64,000 nucleotides of DNA from Theobroma cacao (lineage: Eukaryota > Streptophyta > Magnoliopsida > Malvales > Malvaceae): contig NC_030850.1 in NCBI RefSeq assembly GCF_000208745.1, positions 7,224,509 through 7,288,508 of the forward strand, read 5' to 3'. A program made the translations under genes and the position numbers. Numbering within the stretch: position 1 is the first letter of the stretch; the number at the start of each line of letters is the position of its first letter. Shown here piece after piece: positions 40,201 to 52,775 of this stretch. The notes under the pieces were generated by a model that had not been told where the DNA came from, did not search any database, and was given only the letters and a program-made list of their open reading frames with translations.

Positions 40201-43179
40201 GTTTTTGTTTGTGTGGCTTAATTGACTCGTATATAAAAGGGCAATGGCTTAAATAAAAGAAATATAACTAGGGTGGCTGAATTGTTTATTAGTGAAAGTA
40301 GAGTGGCTTTTGGAGGGGTTTGGCATATACTTTTCATTGGGAATATATCTAGAGCATATTATGGTGCCATAGTTTCGAATGTTAAGGTATTGGCTTTGCG
40401 TACATTTTCCTACTCTGATTAACATTGAAGGATAAATTGTACTTTGCATGGCATCCTAATTTATGCTGACCATTGGCATAGATTTTATGACAATTAAGTT
40501 GCAAAGATGACATGATCCTTTTTCGCACCTGCTCTTTTTTTTTTTTTTTGAGAGGATTACGATTCAGTAAGGTGGATACAAAATAAAATGTAGATTACAG
40601 TTGTGATGTATCCATTTCTGTGATTCTTTTGGTCGTTCAAGTCCTTCTCTGAAGACAGGAGAGAAGCTGTTTCCTTTCTTAGAAAAATTATTTGTCCTTT
40701 AAGTCATCAGAAGTATGCGTCATGGTATTTGCTGTTAAAGAGCAAAATAAATGAAATCTTTGTGACATCTATGGTTTTAATGGGAGTTAGAAGATAGTTT
40801 TCATAACCTAGCTTTGCTTTCTTGGCCTTACTGTATCCTAATATGCCTTATGTTATGTTTGTCAGAATGGTCGGAAAGTTATTTGTGGATCGCAAAGTGG
40901 AACTTTGCTGTTATATTCGTGGGGGTTTTTTAAGGACTGCAGGTATTGTGCTTTGAAAATCATCATAGTTCATTTTTCTGAAGTTTGGAAGTTGTAAATC
41001 CTCCACGACTGGGACTATCTCTCTTTTTCTCTCTCAATTATTGATGTTTCACCTGGTGTTGTGCCCTGACTGTTTCATTTGGTTGTCTAGCGATCGCTTT
41101 GTTGATCTGTCTCCAAATTCTGTTGAGGCTTTGCTGAAAGTAAGCTGGTTTCCTAATTGTTATAGTTTCAGAAACTAGGTTATCAAACAATCAACAAACA
41201 TTTTTTGTTAAATATTTGTAAATTCTTGTGTTAGCTTGATGAAGATAGACTCATTGCAGGATCTGAGAATGGACTCATCAGGTGAGACTATGAGCACAAA
41301 AGGGGACATTTATTTGGTTGTTGATTTTCATCTTACCATTGCCTGCCTACTCTAACTTTTATTTACAATTCCTTGAATTTTTCTCCAGCCTAGTAGGCAT
41401 ATTGCCCAACAGAATCATACAACCAATTGCAGAGCATTCAGATTATCCAGTTGAGGGCCTTGGTATTGTATTTCTTTCCTATTTTGAGATCAAAGTTTAT
41501 TGTCAACAATGTCCACTTTGAGGGAGAATTAATAGGATTTTTTTGGCGTAGCTAATTTCCACGAAGGCTCCTTTTAGTTTGCCGCTTTCATCACCTACTT
41601 TTGCTTTCAAAAGCAAAAGTAATGTTTTGATGCAAAAGCAAATTTAATATTTTAAAATTTGACAAAGAAAAGCATCATTTTACTTTTATGTGCAACCTTT
41701 ATGTTAAGATGAATGCTTTTTTAAACTATTTACTTGCTTTTAATTATATGTGAATTTGTTTTGTTTGCATCTGCTTTATCATAAAAAACTAAGAAAAAGG
41801 CAAACGTTTGGAAGCCAGTTACAGAAGTGACAAGAAAACAGAGCCTATGCTGGTTATGCTTGTAGGACTTTTAATATTGGCATATTGTGTATGCTATTTA
41901 ATGTGAATGGTCCATTGGTTATTTGTGGTGCTCTTACGAACAGCTGACTACCATTTTAGTTCCTAACTCAGATCTGTTCTTTTAATTTCGTGTTATTGCT
42001 CTCAAAAAAAGTTATTTCTTTATGTGCTTTGCCAAGCTGGACTTCTTGTTTTGTGATTGCTAAAAAAATCCTTGTTTAACAAATTTTTGTTTCTTGTTGT
42101 AGCTTTTTCTCATGATAGAAGGTTTCTTGGTAGTATATCACATGATCAGATGTTGAAGGTGCATTTTTCTCCCCCTTTGATTGCATTCTCTCTCTCTTCT
42201 CTCTCTCTTTATGATATTTCAATTGTGTGTTGTATGATATATAAGAAATTTATTTGTTGTAATCACAACTGTACAAATGATTGCATGTGTATGAGGACTT
42301 GTTATCTGGTAAAATCAAAAATTATTTGTGTAGGTTATTTGGTAACAATGGACAACCTGATGATTAGCAGTTGTAACAAAGTCATTTGGTAGATGCTTGG
42401 AATATGGGATAATTAGCTTCATTGATGAATGCTGCTTTTGATGAAGGTCTAATTAATTTTTTTTATTGCAGTTGTGGGATCTGGATGATATATTGCAAAG
42501 TTCTGAAAATACAGTTAAGGGTCAAGTTGGCACGTCAGACAGTGATAGTGATGGGATGGACGTGGATGATGATCCATCTCAATCTAAGAAAGGTATGCTA
42601 GTTCTCTTTCTGGCCTTAATTTAAGACTTCTGCCTAAATCACATGTCTCTGAACAGTATTACTAAACTAGTGAGACGTAATGTTGTATCACTGTGAACCT
42701 CGTAATGAAGCCATTTTATTCGAAAACTTCCATAGGAATGGTTTTGCTAAAGATGAATGATATGTGAAAATAGACCTTAAAGTATCACCTTAGAATGTTG
42801 AAATTCTTTATTCCAGTCAATTAAAGGTGGGTTCATGGCCTTCGTCAGCCAGCCATAGTGCACGGCTTTTCTTGTACCCAGAATTCCTAAAGTTGGCTTC
42901 TCTCTGCAATGAATGATTTTATGGGCTATGGCTTCGGTCTGAACTGTAACTTATGATTTCAAAATGCCATGTAGAATTCAATGGTCTTTCCAACTTTCCT
43001 CTCGTTAGATCTCCAGCTCTTTGACGAGTTTCGCTCAGTCATGTTATGAAGGAAAATTGCCAAGTATGTAATTTGGTTTTTATTATTTCATTGTTTTAAT
43101 TTTGCCAGGGACCAAGGTGAAAAATGCAAATAAAGGAGCTGCTTTAGCAAGTTCAAATAACTTTTTCGCAGATCTTTAG
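37259..43179 (+). CDS. WDR55: WD40-repeat protein, WDR55 family, 15 exons
   Basis: Exons: 37259-37353, 37456-37491, 37623-37687, 37766-37853, 37939-38011, 38093-38199, 38704-38746, 38871-38927, 40866-40942, 41091-41139, 41235-41281, 41389-41462, 42103-42158, 42472-42592, 43109-43179. They join in frame to 352 residues, the usual size for plant WDR55. The protein starts MEASLGEIPFGLDFHPSKEL and builds a WD40 propeller (VRFINGGQAVATGSKDCSI, TVASGDDEGCIKVWDTRQ, KLLTTSGDGTLSVCNLR, RRFLGSISHDQMLKLWDLDD). An acidic Ser/Asp stretch (DSDSDGMDVDDD) and a Lys-rich tail follow. WDR55 proteins are nucleolar/nuclear and, in Arabidopsis, were linked to DDB1 and to embryo and gametophyte development. Intron 8 (38928-40865) is enlarged by a mobile element, but all splice borders look intact. 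The start codon is the first ATG giving the conserved N-terminus. Confidence 0.92.
38985..40325. mobile_element. Mutator-like non-autonomous element in WDR55 intron 8
   Basis: This 1341-bp element is bounded by inverted ends: GCAAACCTCTCTAAAAGCCACT at the left matches, on the opposite strand, AGTGGCTTTTGGAGGGGTTTGG at the right. It is flanked by a 9-bp direct repeat with one mismatch (TGTACTTTT at 38976-38984, TATACTTTT at 40326-40334). A 9-bp duplication is the hallmark of Mutator-like elements. The interior has no transposase. Two overlapping minus-strand ORFs of under 90 codons are Ser/Pro-rich and show no domain. Confidence 0.75.
40536..40710 (-). repeat. Possible LINE/SINE 3' tail in WDR55 intron 8
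   Basis: A T-run at 40537-40553 is followed by GAGAGGATTACGATTCAG, the same T-run plus purine-rich pattern seen at the tails at 3557 and 32250. This suggests a short minus-strand retroposed fragment. No domain is left. Confidence 0.3.
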
Positions 43180-44750
43180 GTGGATTGTTGCCATAGGTCT
43201 CTCAAGTATAGGTAACTTGCAATTTTGGACAAAGAAGTGTGCATATCTTGACTTGTGCAATTAATCTTGTTTTGATGTCGAGAGACCCTTTTACTCATTT
43301 GGTGTTGTATTGTAGAGGCAAATTTATTTAATCTTCTTTGAGAAGATTGGAAGAGTAAATTTTATTGAATGAAACATCATTCTGTATTGCTTCAGTGAAC
43401 GGAAGAAGTTAACACGGTAAGCAGCCATGGGTTAATTTGAAAATATTCTAAAAGAGATGGTAGAGTGTGAAATTTTTTCTTTTTGCCCACCTCATCACAT
43501 TTTTTTTATCCTCCAATCTTCCTATACATTTTACAATTTTCACTTTCAAATTATAAATTTAATATTATATTTTACGTTAATATACTCTCCATAGATATTT
43601 ATTTATCACTTTAATATATAATACGTTTAAATATATTTTCTATAATAATGCCAAGGCAAATGGTGTAAAAATCTTGTGAAAATTATACCTATACCTATAT
43701 ATATATATATATATATTGTTTTTAATTAATTTTTTAACGAAGAAGACATTATCACTCGAATTTAACATTTTTATCTTAATTACATTTGCTTCTTACTATT
43801 GGAGCTAAGTCTAAGTTGATATTTTTTATATTTTCTAATTAAGTTTTAATTATATTGCATTTCAGCATTTAGCAATGCTAACTTCACGTTTATTTGCTCA
43901 AAAGTCGAATCTAAACTTTTTTTATAAAAAAAAATGATTATGTGATTTTATTTTTACTATTAATAATATGTTTTATCAATTACTAAAACCTTTTTTCTAT
44001 TGGACTAAATTAATTTTAGAAAATTGATAAGCTTAGAAATTAAATTTTAAATGAAAAATCTTTAAAAAGAAAAAAGACAACCATTAAACTTAACAAGGTC
44101 ATCGGTTTTCAAAATTAACAAAAAATAAAAATAAAATTAGTTACGAAAATTGAATAAAAAAAGATAGTTGTTCACGGTTTTTTTTGCTAAAATAACTTGT
44201 AATAACATTATTTTTATTTAAACAATCAACATAAAATAATATTGTTTGTGTCTAAAATAAGTTAAATAATAGTACTGATATTTTATTAGCCAATTTTTTT
44301 AATCTCTTAAAATTTCAAGTTGTCTAAACAATCTGCGGAAAGCAAATGCAGACCGTTGGATTAAAGGGCCAAAAGTCGATTCCGTGATTCCCCAAAAACC
44401 CGAAAAAAACCCTCCTCCCTCTTCGCTTTCGTTTAGCTCTTCCCTTTGTACACGCCGCTCTCAATCCCTTCCCCCTTTCTCCTCGGCAACTCAAACACTC
44501 CCCACCCTGATCATCTTTCTGGTATTTTTGTTCTTAATGAACACATTTATATCCGCATCTTCACCTTAAAGTTAACATTCTATTCCTTTTTTTTTTCTTT
44601 TAATTTTGGTTATAAACTCAAGCAAGTGAGAGTTTTATTTCAAATTTATTGTAATTTTTGTTAAGATCATCCTGGAGGCTTCATACTTATATTTTTACTA
44701 AAATTACGAGAATGTCTTTTTGTTTCTTTTCAGGAATTTGATCCAAAAAC
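43180..44750. promoter_or_regulatory. Spacer plus eIF3a promoter, leader and 5'-UTR intron
   Basis: The first 250 bases probably hold the WDR55 3' UTR. 43450-44330 is AT-rich and non-coding, with a (TA)n run at 43698-43717. From about 44370 a C/T-rich leader typical of plant translation genes begins (CCCTCCTCCCTCTTCGC). It contains a plausible leader intron with donor TTTCTG|GTATTTTT near 44520 and acceptor TTTTCAG near 44733. A 35-base block shared with 32165-32200 lies inside that intron. Confidence 0.5.
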
Positions 44751-47700
44751 ATGGCAAATTTTGCCAGAGCTGAGAATGCATTAAAACGAGCTGACGGTAA
44801 TCGACCGAATTCTTAATTTATTAACTTTTTTTCTTACATTGTTTGCAATTTTAGTTTCTTTCTTGGGAAATTGTGAAATTAATTAATTTTGTTTATTTTT
44901 TATTGATGCAGAGTTGATAAATGTTGGGCAGAAGCAAGATGCGTTGCAAGCTCTTCATGATTTAATTACCTCGAAACGGTATCGAGCTTGGCAAAAAACA
45001 CTCGAAAGAATTATGTTTAAATATGTAGAACTTTGTGTTGATATGCGAAAAGGTCGCTTTGCAAAGGATGGTTTGATTCAATACCGAATTGTATGTCAGC
45101 AAGTTAACGTTAGTTCATTAGAGGAAGTTATCAAACACTTCATGCATCTTTCCTCTGAGAAGGCTGAGCAGGCTCGTACTCAGGCAGAAGCCTTGGAAGA
45201 AGCTCTTGATGTAGATGACCTCGAGGCAGATAACAGACCTGAGGATTTGATGTTAAGTTATGTTAGTGGAGAGAAAGGAAAGGATAGGTCGGATCGAGAA
45301 CTTGTTACACCTTGGTTCAAGTTTTTGTGGGAGACGTATAGAACTGTGCTTGAAATTTTGCGGAATAACTCAAAGTTGGAGGCTCTATATGCGGTATTGC
45401 AAACAATTATTGGACTTTTGATACAATTACTTATGTATATATCGCTGAGTTCTGACATCATGCTGATTTTTTTTATCTCTATATGTGTAACTGTGTAAAG
45501 GGTTCACTGGGGTTTGCTTGGATTTACCTAGAATATCATTGTTGGATGAGCTGAACTGTGTGATTGATTCAATACTTTGAACTAATGCATCAAGCATCAT
45601 TTTTTTTTTTATAGTGGATGATGTAGGATTTTATCTGTTTCTGGATGAATTGCCAATACTTCCTTGATAGAGGGTGAAACAAACAAAGAATTGATGGGGC
45701 ATTCTGATCTTGGCCTGTAGACATAATCTCTGCGGGCATACATCGAGAATTATATCTTGTTTCATCATTTACCTATGGAAAACTGCAATCTAACTTATGG
45801 TTCAGGGCCTTGAGGAATTTGTCTAGTTTATCTGATAATAATGACATGATGTGGTTTAAGCTTAACTATTGTTTACTGTTATGGATTGAAGTGGTAGAAA
45901 TTTAATAAGCTTTACATGTCTTGTAGATGACAGCACACCGAGCATTCCAGTTTTGCAAACAGTATAAACGAACAACGGAGTTCCGGAGGTTGTGTGAGAT
46001 TATAAGAAATCATTTAGCAAATCTTAACAAGTATAGAGATCAGAGGGACAGGCCTGACCTATCTGCGCCAGAGAGCTTGCATTTGTATCTTGATACAAGA
46101 TTTGAGCAACTTAAGATAGCTACTGAACTCAAACTCTGGCAGGTCTCTGGATTGCTTTATCTTCAATTTTTGTTTATGTATAGTGGAATCGCATTCTGTT
46201 TTTGTCTTTTAATGGATTTCTTATGTGCTTCTAGTTACTGCTTACAGGAAGCTTTTCGATCTGTTGAAGACATTCATGGATTGATGTGCATGGTTAAGAA
46301 AACCCCCAAATCTTCATTGATGGTTGTTTATTATGCCAAGCTGACTGAAATCTTTTGGATTTCAGCTAGCCATCTCTATCATGCTTTTGCATGGTTTAAG
46401 CTTTTTACACTTCAAAAAAACTTCAATAAAAACTTAAGCCAGAAGGATTTGCAATTGATAGCATCGTCAGTTGTTTTGGCTGCTCTATCAGTGGCTCCTT
46501 ACAATCAAACACGTGGAGCATCACACCTGAAGCATGAAAATGAGAAAGAGCATAGAATAAGGATGGCGAATCTTATAGGATTTAATCTTGATCCTAAAGT
46601 TGATAACAGAGAAGTGGTAGGTGTTGCGTTAAATATGACTTTTATTTCTATGTTAGCTTTAATGTTACTTTATCTTGATATTACATTTCATCTGACCTGT
46701 GTACTTCTTCCAGGTTTCAAGGTCATTGCTTCTCTCGGAACTGGTAAGTTAATAGTCATGAGTTGTTTGTTTTGTGCTTTTTTGGGTGAATTCTTTTTCA
46801 AAATGTTCTTTCTGCAAAGTATGGCAATATTTGAAGCTTGTTGGTTATTTGTTTTTATGATGTTTTTTAAATTGTTGACTGGTATATAGATCTAGCTCTA
46901 TTTTCAAGTTATTAAAGCCTTAAATGAAGATTCTTTTTTTCCACTTTATTGCCACGAGACACTTAACCTTTGGTTCTGTTCATGAAGTCAGGCTGTCTTG
47001 ATTATTATATTGTTTAACACTTTAGAAGCATTCAAATATGTGCCATAAGCATGCTTCAATGCTATTTTTTATTTCCCATTCTATGAGAATGTAAAAGTAG
47101 TGTTGGCTTTATGCTATCTCAAATTGTACTTTTCTAGATGTGTGAAGGTTAACACAATCTAATTTTTATTAGGTCTCAAAAGGTGTACTTAGTTGTGCAA
47201 CTCAGGAAGTGAAAGATCTTTATCATCTTTTAGAGCATGAATTTCTGCCTCTGGATGCTGCATCGAAGATACAACCTTTGTTGACAAAAATCTCAAAACT
47301 TGGTGGAAAGCTGTCTTCTGCTTCATCTGTACCAGAAGTTCAACTCTCCCAATACATTCCTGCCCTTGAAAAACTTGCTACTTTGAGGTTGCTTCAGCAG
47401 GTGCAGTCGTGTTTGTTTGTTTTGTCTTATTTTATTATTTTCATTGCTCTTGTCATATGCTATACACTCTTTTGTCATTTATGTTTTTCTTTGTTTTTAA
47501 AAATTTCCCCTTGGCTACTCCAGGTGTCTCAGGTTTTTCAGACAATGAAAATGGAGAGCTTGTCTCAGATCATTCCCTTTTTTGATTTTTCAATGGTGGA
47601 AAAGATTTCTGTTGATGCTGTTAAACATAATTTTATTGCTATGAAATTTGATCATATGAAGGGCATTGTGGTGTTTGGTAATATGGTAAGATAATATCTT

Positions 47701-49929
47701 GGGCATATTATAATTTTGTCTCTGTGATATTTTTATGTACTAGAAGCAGATTTTTTCATGGATATGAGCACAACAGAGAATGCAATCATTCTGTTCATCA
47801 TTTTGACTTTTTCAGGGTCTTGAATCTGATGGGCTGAGGGTTCACTTGACTAATTTTGCTGAATCTTTGAATAAAGCAAGAGCCATGATACACCCCCCTG
47901 TGGAGAAAGCATCAAAACTAGCTGAAATCTTGCCAGGCTTGGGCGAGGTTGTAGATAAGGAACACAAAAGGCTTCTTGCTCGAAAATCAATCATTGAGAA
48001 AAGAAAGGAAGAACAAGAACGGCAACTGTTGGAAATGGTAGGAAGTATGGATTTATCATTTTTCAAAATTCTAATAGTTTTAATGTTTTCTCCTCATTTT
48101 GATCTCTAGGAACGAGAGGAGGAGTCAAGGAGGTTGAAAATGCAGAAGATAACTGAGGAAGCAGAACAGAAGAGGCTTGCTGCTGAGTTTGAGCAACGGA
48201 GAGCGGAAAGGATTCGTCAGGAAATAGAGGAGCGGGAGCTTGAAGAAGCACAGGCACTACTGGAGGAAACTGAGAAGCGTATAAGAAAGGGTGGGAAGAA
48301 GAAATCGATTTTAGAAGGGGTGAGTGCACATTTGTTTCATTTAGATTTTGCTTTCATCTAGAAGGGTCATTTTTGACATTGCATGTGGGTGTAGGAGAAA
48401 TTGACAAAGCAAGTCTTGATGGAGCGGGCCATGACTGAGCAGCTCAAGGAGAGACAGGAGATGGAGAAGAAACTGCACAAACTTGCTAAAACAATGGACT
48501 ATTTGGAAAGGGCAAAGAGAGAGGAGGCAGCTCCCTTGATTGAAGCTGCTTTTCAACAACAACTAGTGGAAGAGAGAGTGCTTCATGAACGTGAGCAACA
48601 GGTGAATTATTGAATTGTCCTCTTGTTATTGCATCCTTTTTGTGAATACGTGTGTGTATATATATATACTTGTTTCAAAACTTTCCTTTCATGTCACCTT
48701 ATTTCAACATGACAGTGACCATTACATGTTTGTCTCTATGTAGACTGCTGCTCTTCCCTTGTTTTACATTGTCAGGATTCTGCTGTGTATGAAATGATTT
48801 TGATGTCTTTATGGATCTTAGTTTGTTGTTTTCTTGATTTTGTATTTTATAATAGTGACTGTAATTCTCAATCCTGTCTTGCAGTTGGAAGTTGAGCTGA
48901 GCAGACAGCATCATGATGGGGATCTGAGAGAGAAGAACAGGCTAGCACGTATGATGGACAATAAGGTTAGTGGCAATTTAGTGTTCATCTTTGCGCTGGG
49001 AACTGTACTTGCCAGAGATTTACTGCTACCTGTAACATTCTCTTGCAGAGATGGCATGCCATCTGACAAACTAATTTGGTTTTGTTGTTTTACCATAGAT
49101 AATATTCCAGGAAAGAGTGATGAGTTGTCGGCAGGTCGAGTTTGACCGACGGAGAGAAGAGAGGGAGGAGAGAATCAGTCAAATAATTCAGGCACGGAAG
49201 AAGGAAAGGGAGTTTAAGAGAAAGAAAATATTCTATGTGAGGTCTGAAGAGGAGAGACTGAGAAAGCTACACGAAGAGGAAGAAGCTCGTAAACTTGAAG
49301 GTGTGTGCCTGTGTGTGTATTGATCATGTTTTTGTATTGCCTTTACCTTATAGAGAAATTTTTTTAATACTTTGCTTTATTTATTGCCATTTTGAACCTT
49401 TGCAGAGGCAGAAAGACGAAGGAAAGAAGAAGCTGAACGCAAGGCAAAATTGGATGAGATTGCTGAAAAGCAGAGGCAGAGAGAACGAGAATTGGAAGAA
49501 AAGGAAAGGCTGAGAAGGGAAGCTCTTTTAGGAAGATCAACTGAGGGGCTCTCCAGGCCTTCTGAGCTTCCTGCTGGGTCCCACCCATCTGAACCTGGAG
49601 CTGCTGCTGCACCCACCACTGGGAAATATGTGCCTAGGTTCAAGCGAGAGAGAGCCGTAGGCTCTGGACAAGCCCCACCTTCAGAATCTGATCACTGGGG
49701 TAGTGGCAGTCAGGCCCCACCTTCACAATCTGATCGCTGGGGTAGTGGCAGCAGGGCACCACCTCAGGATCCTGAACGTGTAGGCAGTGGTGCTAGCAGG
49801 CCCCTCCCTCATGATTCCGATCGTATGGGTGGTAGCAGGGCTCCTCAGGAGCCTGATAAATGGGGTGGTAATAGCAGCAAGACGGAACCCTGGCGACCAT
49901 CAAGGGCCAGGAACCCACCACGTGGTTGA
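44751..49929 (+). CDS. TIF3A1: Eukaryotic translation initiation factor 3 subunit A, 13 coding exons
   Basis: Exons: 44751-44796, 44912-45393, 45927-46142, 46248-46616, 46714-46743, 47173-47400, 47524-47685, 47816-48037, 48110-48319, 48395-48601, 48885-48965, 49099-49300, 49406-49929. They join in frame to 992 residues, close to plant eIF3a. The protein starts [20 protein letters not shown]. The N-terminal helical region and PCI-type domain (to about residue 500; [39 protein letters not shown]) form the eIF3 core on the 40S subunit. A long charged coiled coil (about 580-860; [34 protein letters not shown]) follows. The Gly/Ser/Pro tail carries repeats such as [11 protein letters not shown]. 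Exon 5 is a 30-nt microexon ([10 protein letters not shown]), supported by strong borders and conserved protein sequence. The gene is complete. Confidence 0.94.
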
Positions 49930-51989
49930 TCTGTCTGCTGCTTCTTATGAGTTTTGTGCCAAACCATTCATTCCTTTTTGGCGATACATGCTTAAGTATC
50001 TGTGGCAACTTGAGGAAGAATTTATATTAATTGAGGATTTGAAGACCTGGTAGTGTTTAATTGTTTATTTTTCTTTTTAACTTCTCTTTTTGTATGGCAA
50101 GCCCAAGGAACATTTGTTGTATGGACTTCGAGAATTTACAGGAGTGGGATTGTTTCTTCTCCCCTGGAGTTTTGAAGTTGCAATGTTGCATGGTAACTGT
50201 TTTACGTTCGAGTGTTGCGCCTAGTAGAATTTTGCTGCAGAGGCTATTCGTGCCCTTTGCCTTGTTTTTCCGTGCCCTCTTCTTAAATTAAGTTGCCGAC
50301 TAAGTGATTAAAATGATTGAAGAAGATCCTTGACTCTGCTATTGAAGCGTTATGGACAAAGTTATGGACCATTTTATACTGTAAACAGTCCTTGTGAACC
50401 AGGGATTTTGACTTGGCTCATCTTTCCAAAGGTTTAATGAGTTCAGGTTTTCTGTCCTCAGTTAGACATGAGAAAGGAAAAAAGCAGAAGGTGGAGACTT
50501 GCCAAGATAAGTAGTTGGGCTCTTCCCTCTCCAACATCTTTATGGACCATTTTATTTTATTTTATAGTGTATGAAGATTAAGGCTTTGCTTGATAGGAAC
50601 AAAAGGAGAAATTGGCAGGAAGGATTATTTCCTCGTTTATGGCTACGTTCTAAATATATTGTTGGTCCCATGTACTTCCATGTTTATTGTAGTGATTACT
50701 GAATATTGTTCTAATATTAACCTATAACAATGCAATGAAAACTCTGTAACTAAAAACTAAATGTTTGTTTTAGAAAAAATGAAGTTTGGTATATTTATTT
50801 ATGAATTTAAACTACTTTTTCTGTCTTTTACTATTATTATTATTATTATTATTATTTACCTTGCATTCTTGATATTTTAAAATTATGTTTTTTCTTTTAC
50901 TTATCTTCCTGTGTATAAATCTGAACTTACAAAGTTTTAAATTTAAAAAATGATGAAATTAATTATTATGTTAATGTTATAATATTTTAAATTTAATTTT
51001 AATAATTTAAATATTTTAGTTTAAATGTTCCCTTATTTAGGATTGATTTTAGAATTAATATTTCATTTTTTGAGGTTTCGATCATAAAAGCAGGGCAAGG
51101 TAGTTGTCTTTTGGGGAGTTTGGAGTTTATAAATTTATAAATGAAAACTTAAGCTAAATGTAAGACAAGTTGAATGCAAATAAATTTCTTTGAGATTTGA
51201 GTTGTTATTGGATTATTTATGAAAAGGAAATGTCACATTAATTTTGGATCTGTTTGTTTTGCACTAAAATATTTTTTGAAAAACGTTTTCATAACTTATA
51301 CTATTAATTCCAAATATAAAACATTTTACGAGTCAAAAGGGTTAATCAGTGAAAATATCTTACGCCAATTTAACAAATATCTTAGTTAGATAGTGTTTAA
51401 GAAATATCAAGCAATAGACTCAGGAAATATTTTAAATAAGACTAAGTCAGATAAACCTTAAAAAAACTCAATCATTAGGATTATTTCAATTACTATAGGT
51501 TGAGAAGAAGAAAAATTAAGTAAGCCTACACCTTTGAAGACTATTTCAACTGCTACAAGTTGAGAAGAAAAAAAATTAAGTAAGCTTACGCGAAGGGTTT
51601 AACAAATATCTGAATCAGATAACGTTTAAGAAATATCAAGCAATATATTTAAAAAATATTCTAAATAAGACTAAGTCAGATAAATTTTAAAAAACTCAAT
51701 CATTAAAACTATTTCAGCTACTGAGAAGAAAAAAAATTAAGCTAAGGTATAAAAAGTTCACTTATACTCGCCCACAAGAGAGAATTTGTATTTTTTTCAA
51801 GATCTGACCTAATCTTGTATGCGCGTGAGTTTTTTTTTTTTAATAAACTTATAATGAATTTTCATATATAAAGCACTCGCAGTTTTTGTACTTTGACAAT
51901 GTGAAATGTTGAAATCTTATAAAATATATTATTTTTTTAATTATATATATATATATACATAAACAAAAAAACAAAGTAGAAACAACGAA
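49930..51989. other. eIF3a 3' UTR and AT-rich spacer
   Basis: 49930 to about 50300 is probably the eIF3a 3' UTR. The rest is AT-rich without exons. It contains an (ATT)n run at 50832-50856 and a tandem repeat at 51360-51760, listed separately. The sequence just above 51989 should contain the 3' UTR of the small minus-strand gene that ends there. Confidence 0.5.
51360..51760. repeat. Two-level tandem duplication
   Basis: Two units of about 229 bases start near 51372 and 51601 (AACAAATATCT, GATARYGTTTAAGAAATATC-like, AAGACTAAGTCAGATAAA, AAAACTCAATCATTA). Inside unit one, a 60-base block (CTATTTCAAYTRCTA, GTTGAGAAGAA, AAATTAAGTAAGC) is itself duplicated, at about 51480 and 51540. Its counterpart in unit two is near 51709. 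No coding potential and no terminal inverted repeats. Confidence 0.75.
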
Positions 51990-52535
51990 CTAGAAAGGTG
52001 CAGAAACGACATCCCGTATTTCTTGTAAATGCAGCTCCTCTAAATACTGCATGTCTTTGGGGTTCATCATCGTTCCTATATTATCTCTTGCCACGCTTAC
52101 TACCGGCGCTAATCCCTGCAGTCCTTACCATTTAATATCAGTTTGCTAGTAAGTATCCATCTCTGTATATGCAGACTTAATGTTTAACATGCTATAAAAT
52201 CCAATTTAGCTTCATGCTAAATCAACTGGTAATAATATATCTTTACCTCAGTGAAAATACTCATGGCTTCTTCTATGGTCCTCGTCCTCACCACATACAT
52301 GGCAGCCTCCTGCAACACCAAACTCAATCCAATGAACGAAACCCAGAAAAACAAAAAGGAAATATATACATCCGAACAGACCAGTATTAATTTTCAGAGA
52401 AAAGAAAACCAAGTAAACCAAAAACAATCAGATAAAACCTACTCTTGCACATTGGATTTCATTAATGTTAAGAGTCCTTGGCTCACTTTCTATGGAAGAT
52501 TTTCTATCAATCCTTAACGCTGATTTCGCTTCCAT
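51990..52535 (-). CDS. Small unrecognised protein, 93 residues, three exons
   Basis: I do not recognise this protein. On the minus strand, exon 1 (52535-52443, 31 codons), exon 2 (52309-52247, 21 codons) and exon 3 (52115-51990, 41 codons plus stop) join in phase 0 with standard borders (AGA|GTAGGT, GTTGCAG|GA, GAG|GTAAAG, CTGCAG|GG). The protein begins MEAKSALRIDRKSSIESEPR and continues TLNINEIQCAREAAMYVVRT. It ends with IEEAMSIFTEGLAPVVSV and a helix-rich tail (MNPKDMQYLEELHLQEIRDV). It has no signal peptide, no membrane helix and no known motif. The in-phase exons, the TATA-like box and the ABRE motifs upstream argue that it is real. The most likely alternative is a misread final exon, since a longer family member might use another 3' exon. 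Confidence 0.7.
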
Positions 52536-52659
52536 TATTGAGAGAGAGAAAGAGAAAGAGACACAAATCTCAAAAACCAAAAAAGAAAGAAGCTTTCTTT
52601 TGTGTAGTTTATGGGTAGGTTGTCTGAGGATGAGACAGATCACGAAAGGTTTTGTCGGG

Positions 52660-52775
52660 AGAGACCACGTAAAATGGAGCTAAACCTTAAATAGGGGGCT
52701 GGGATGTTGGTTAAGTGCACTACGTAATGTCACGTGGCAACGTTTTACCTTGTAGTATTCCAACAACGTGGCAAC
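52660..52775 (-). promoter_or_regulatory. TATA-like box and ABRE/G-box motifs of the 93-aa gene
   Basis: A TATTTAA box on the minus strand (about 52692-52686) lies roughly 155 bases above the start codon. Just beyond it are CACGTGGC (G-box plus ABRE core, 52731-52738) and a second ACGTGGCA (52767-52774). Paired ABRE cores near a TATA box are typical of genes induced by abscisic acid or drought through bZIP factors. Induction is inferred, not shown. Confidence 0.55.
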
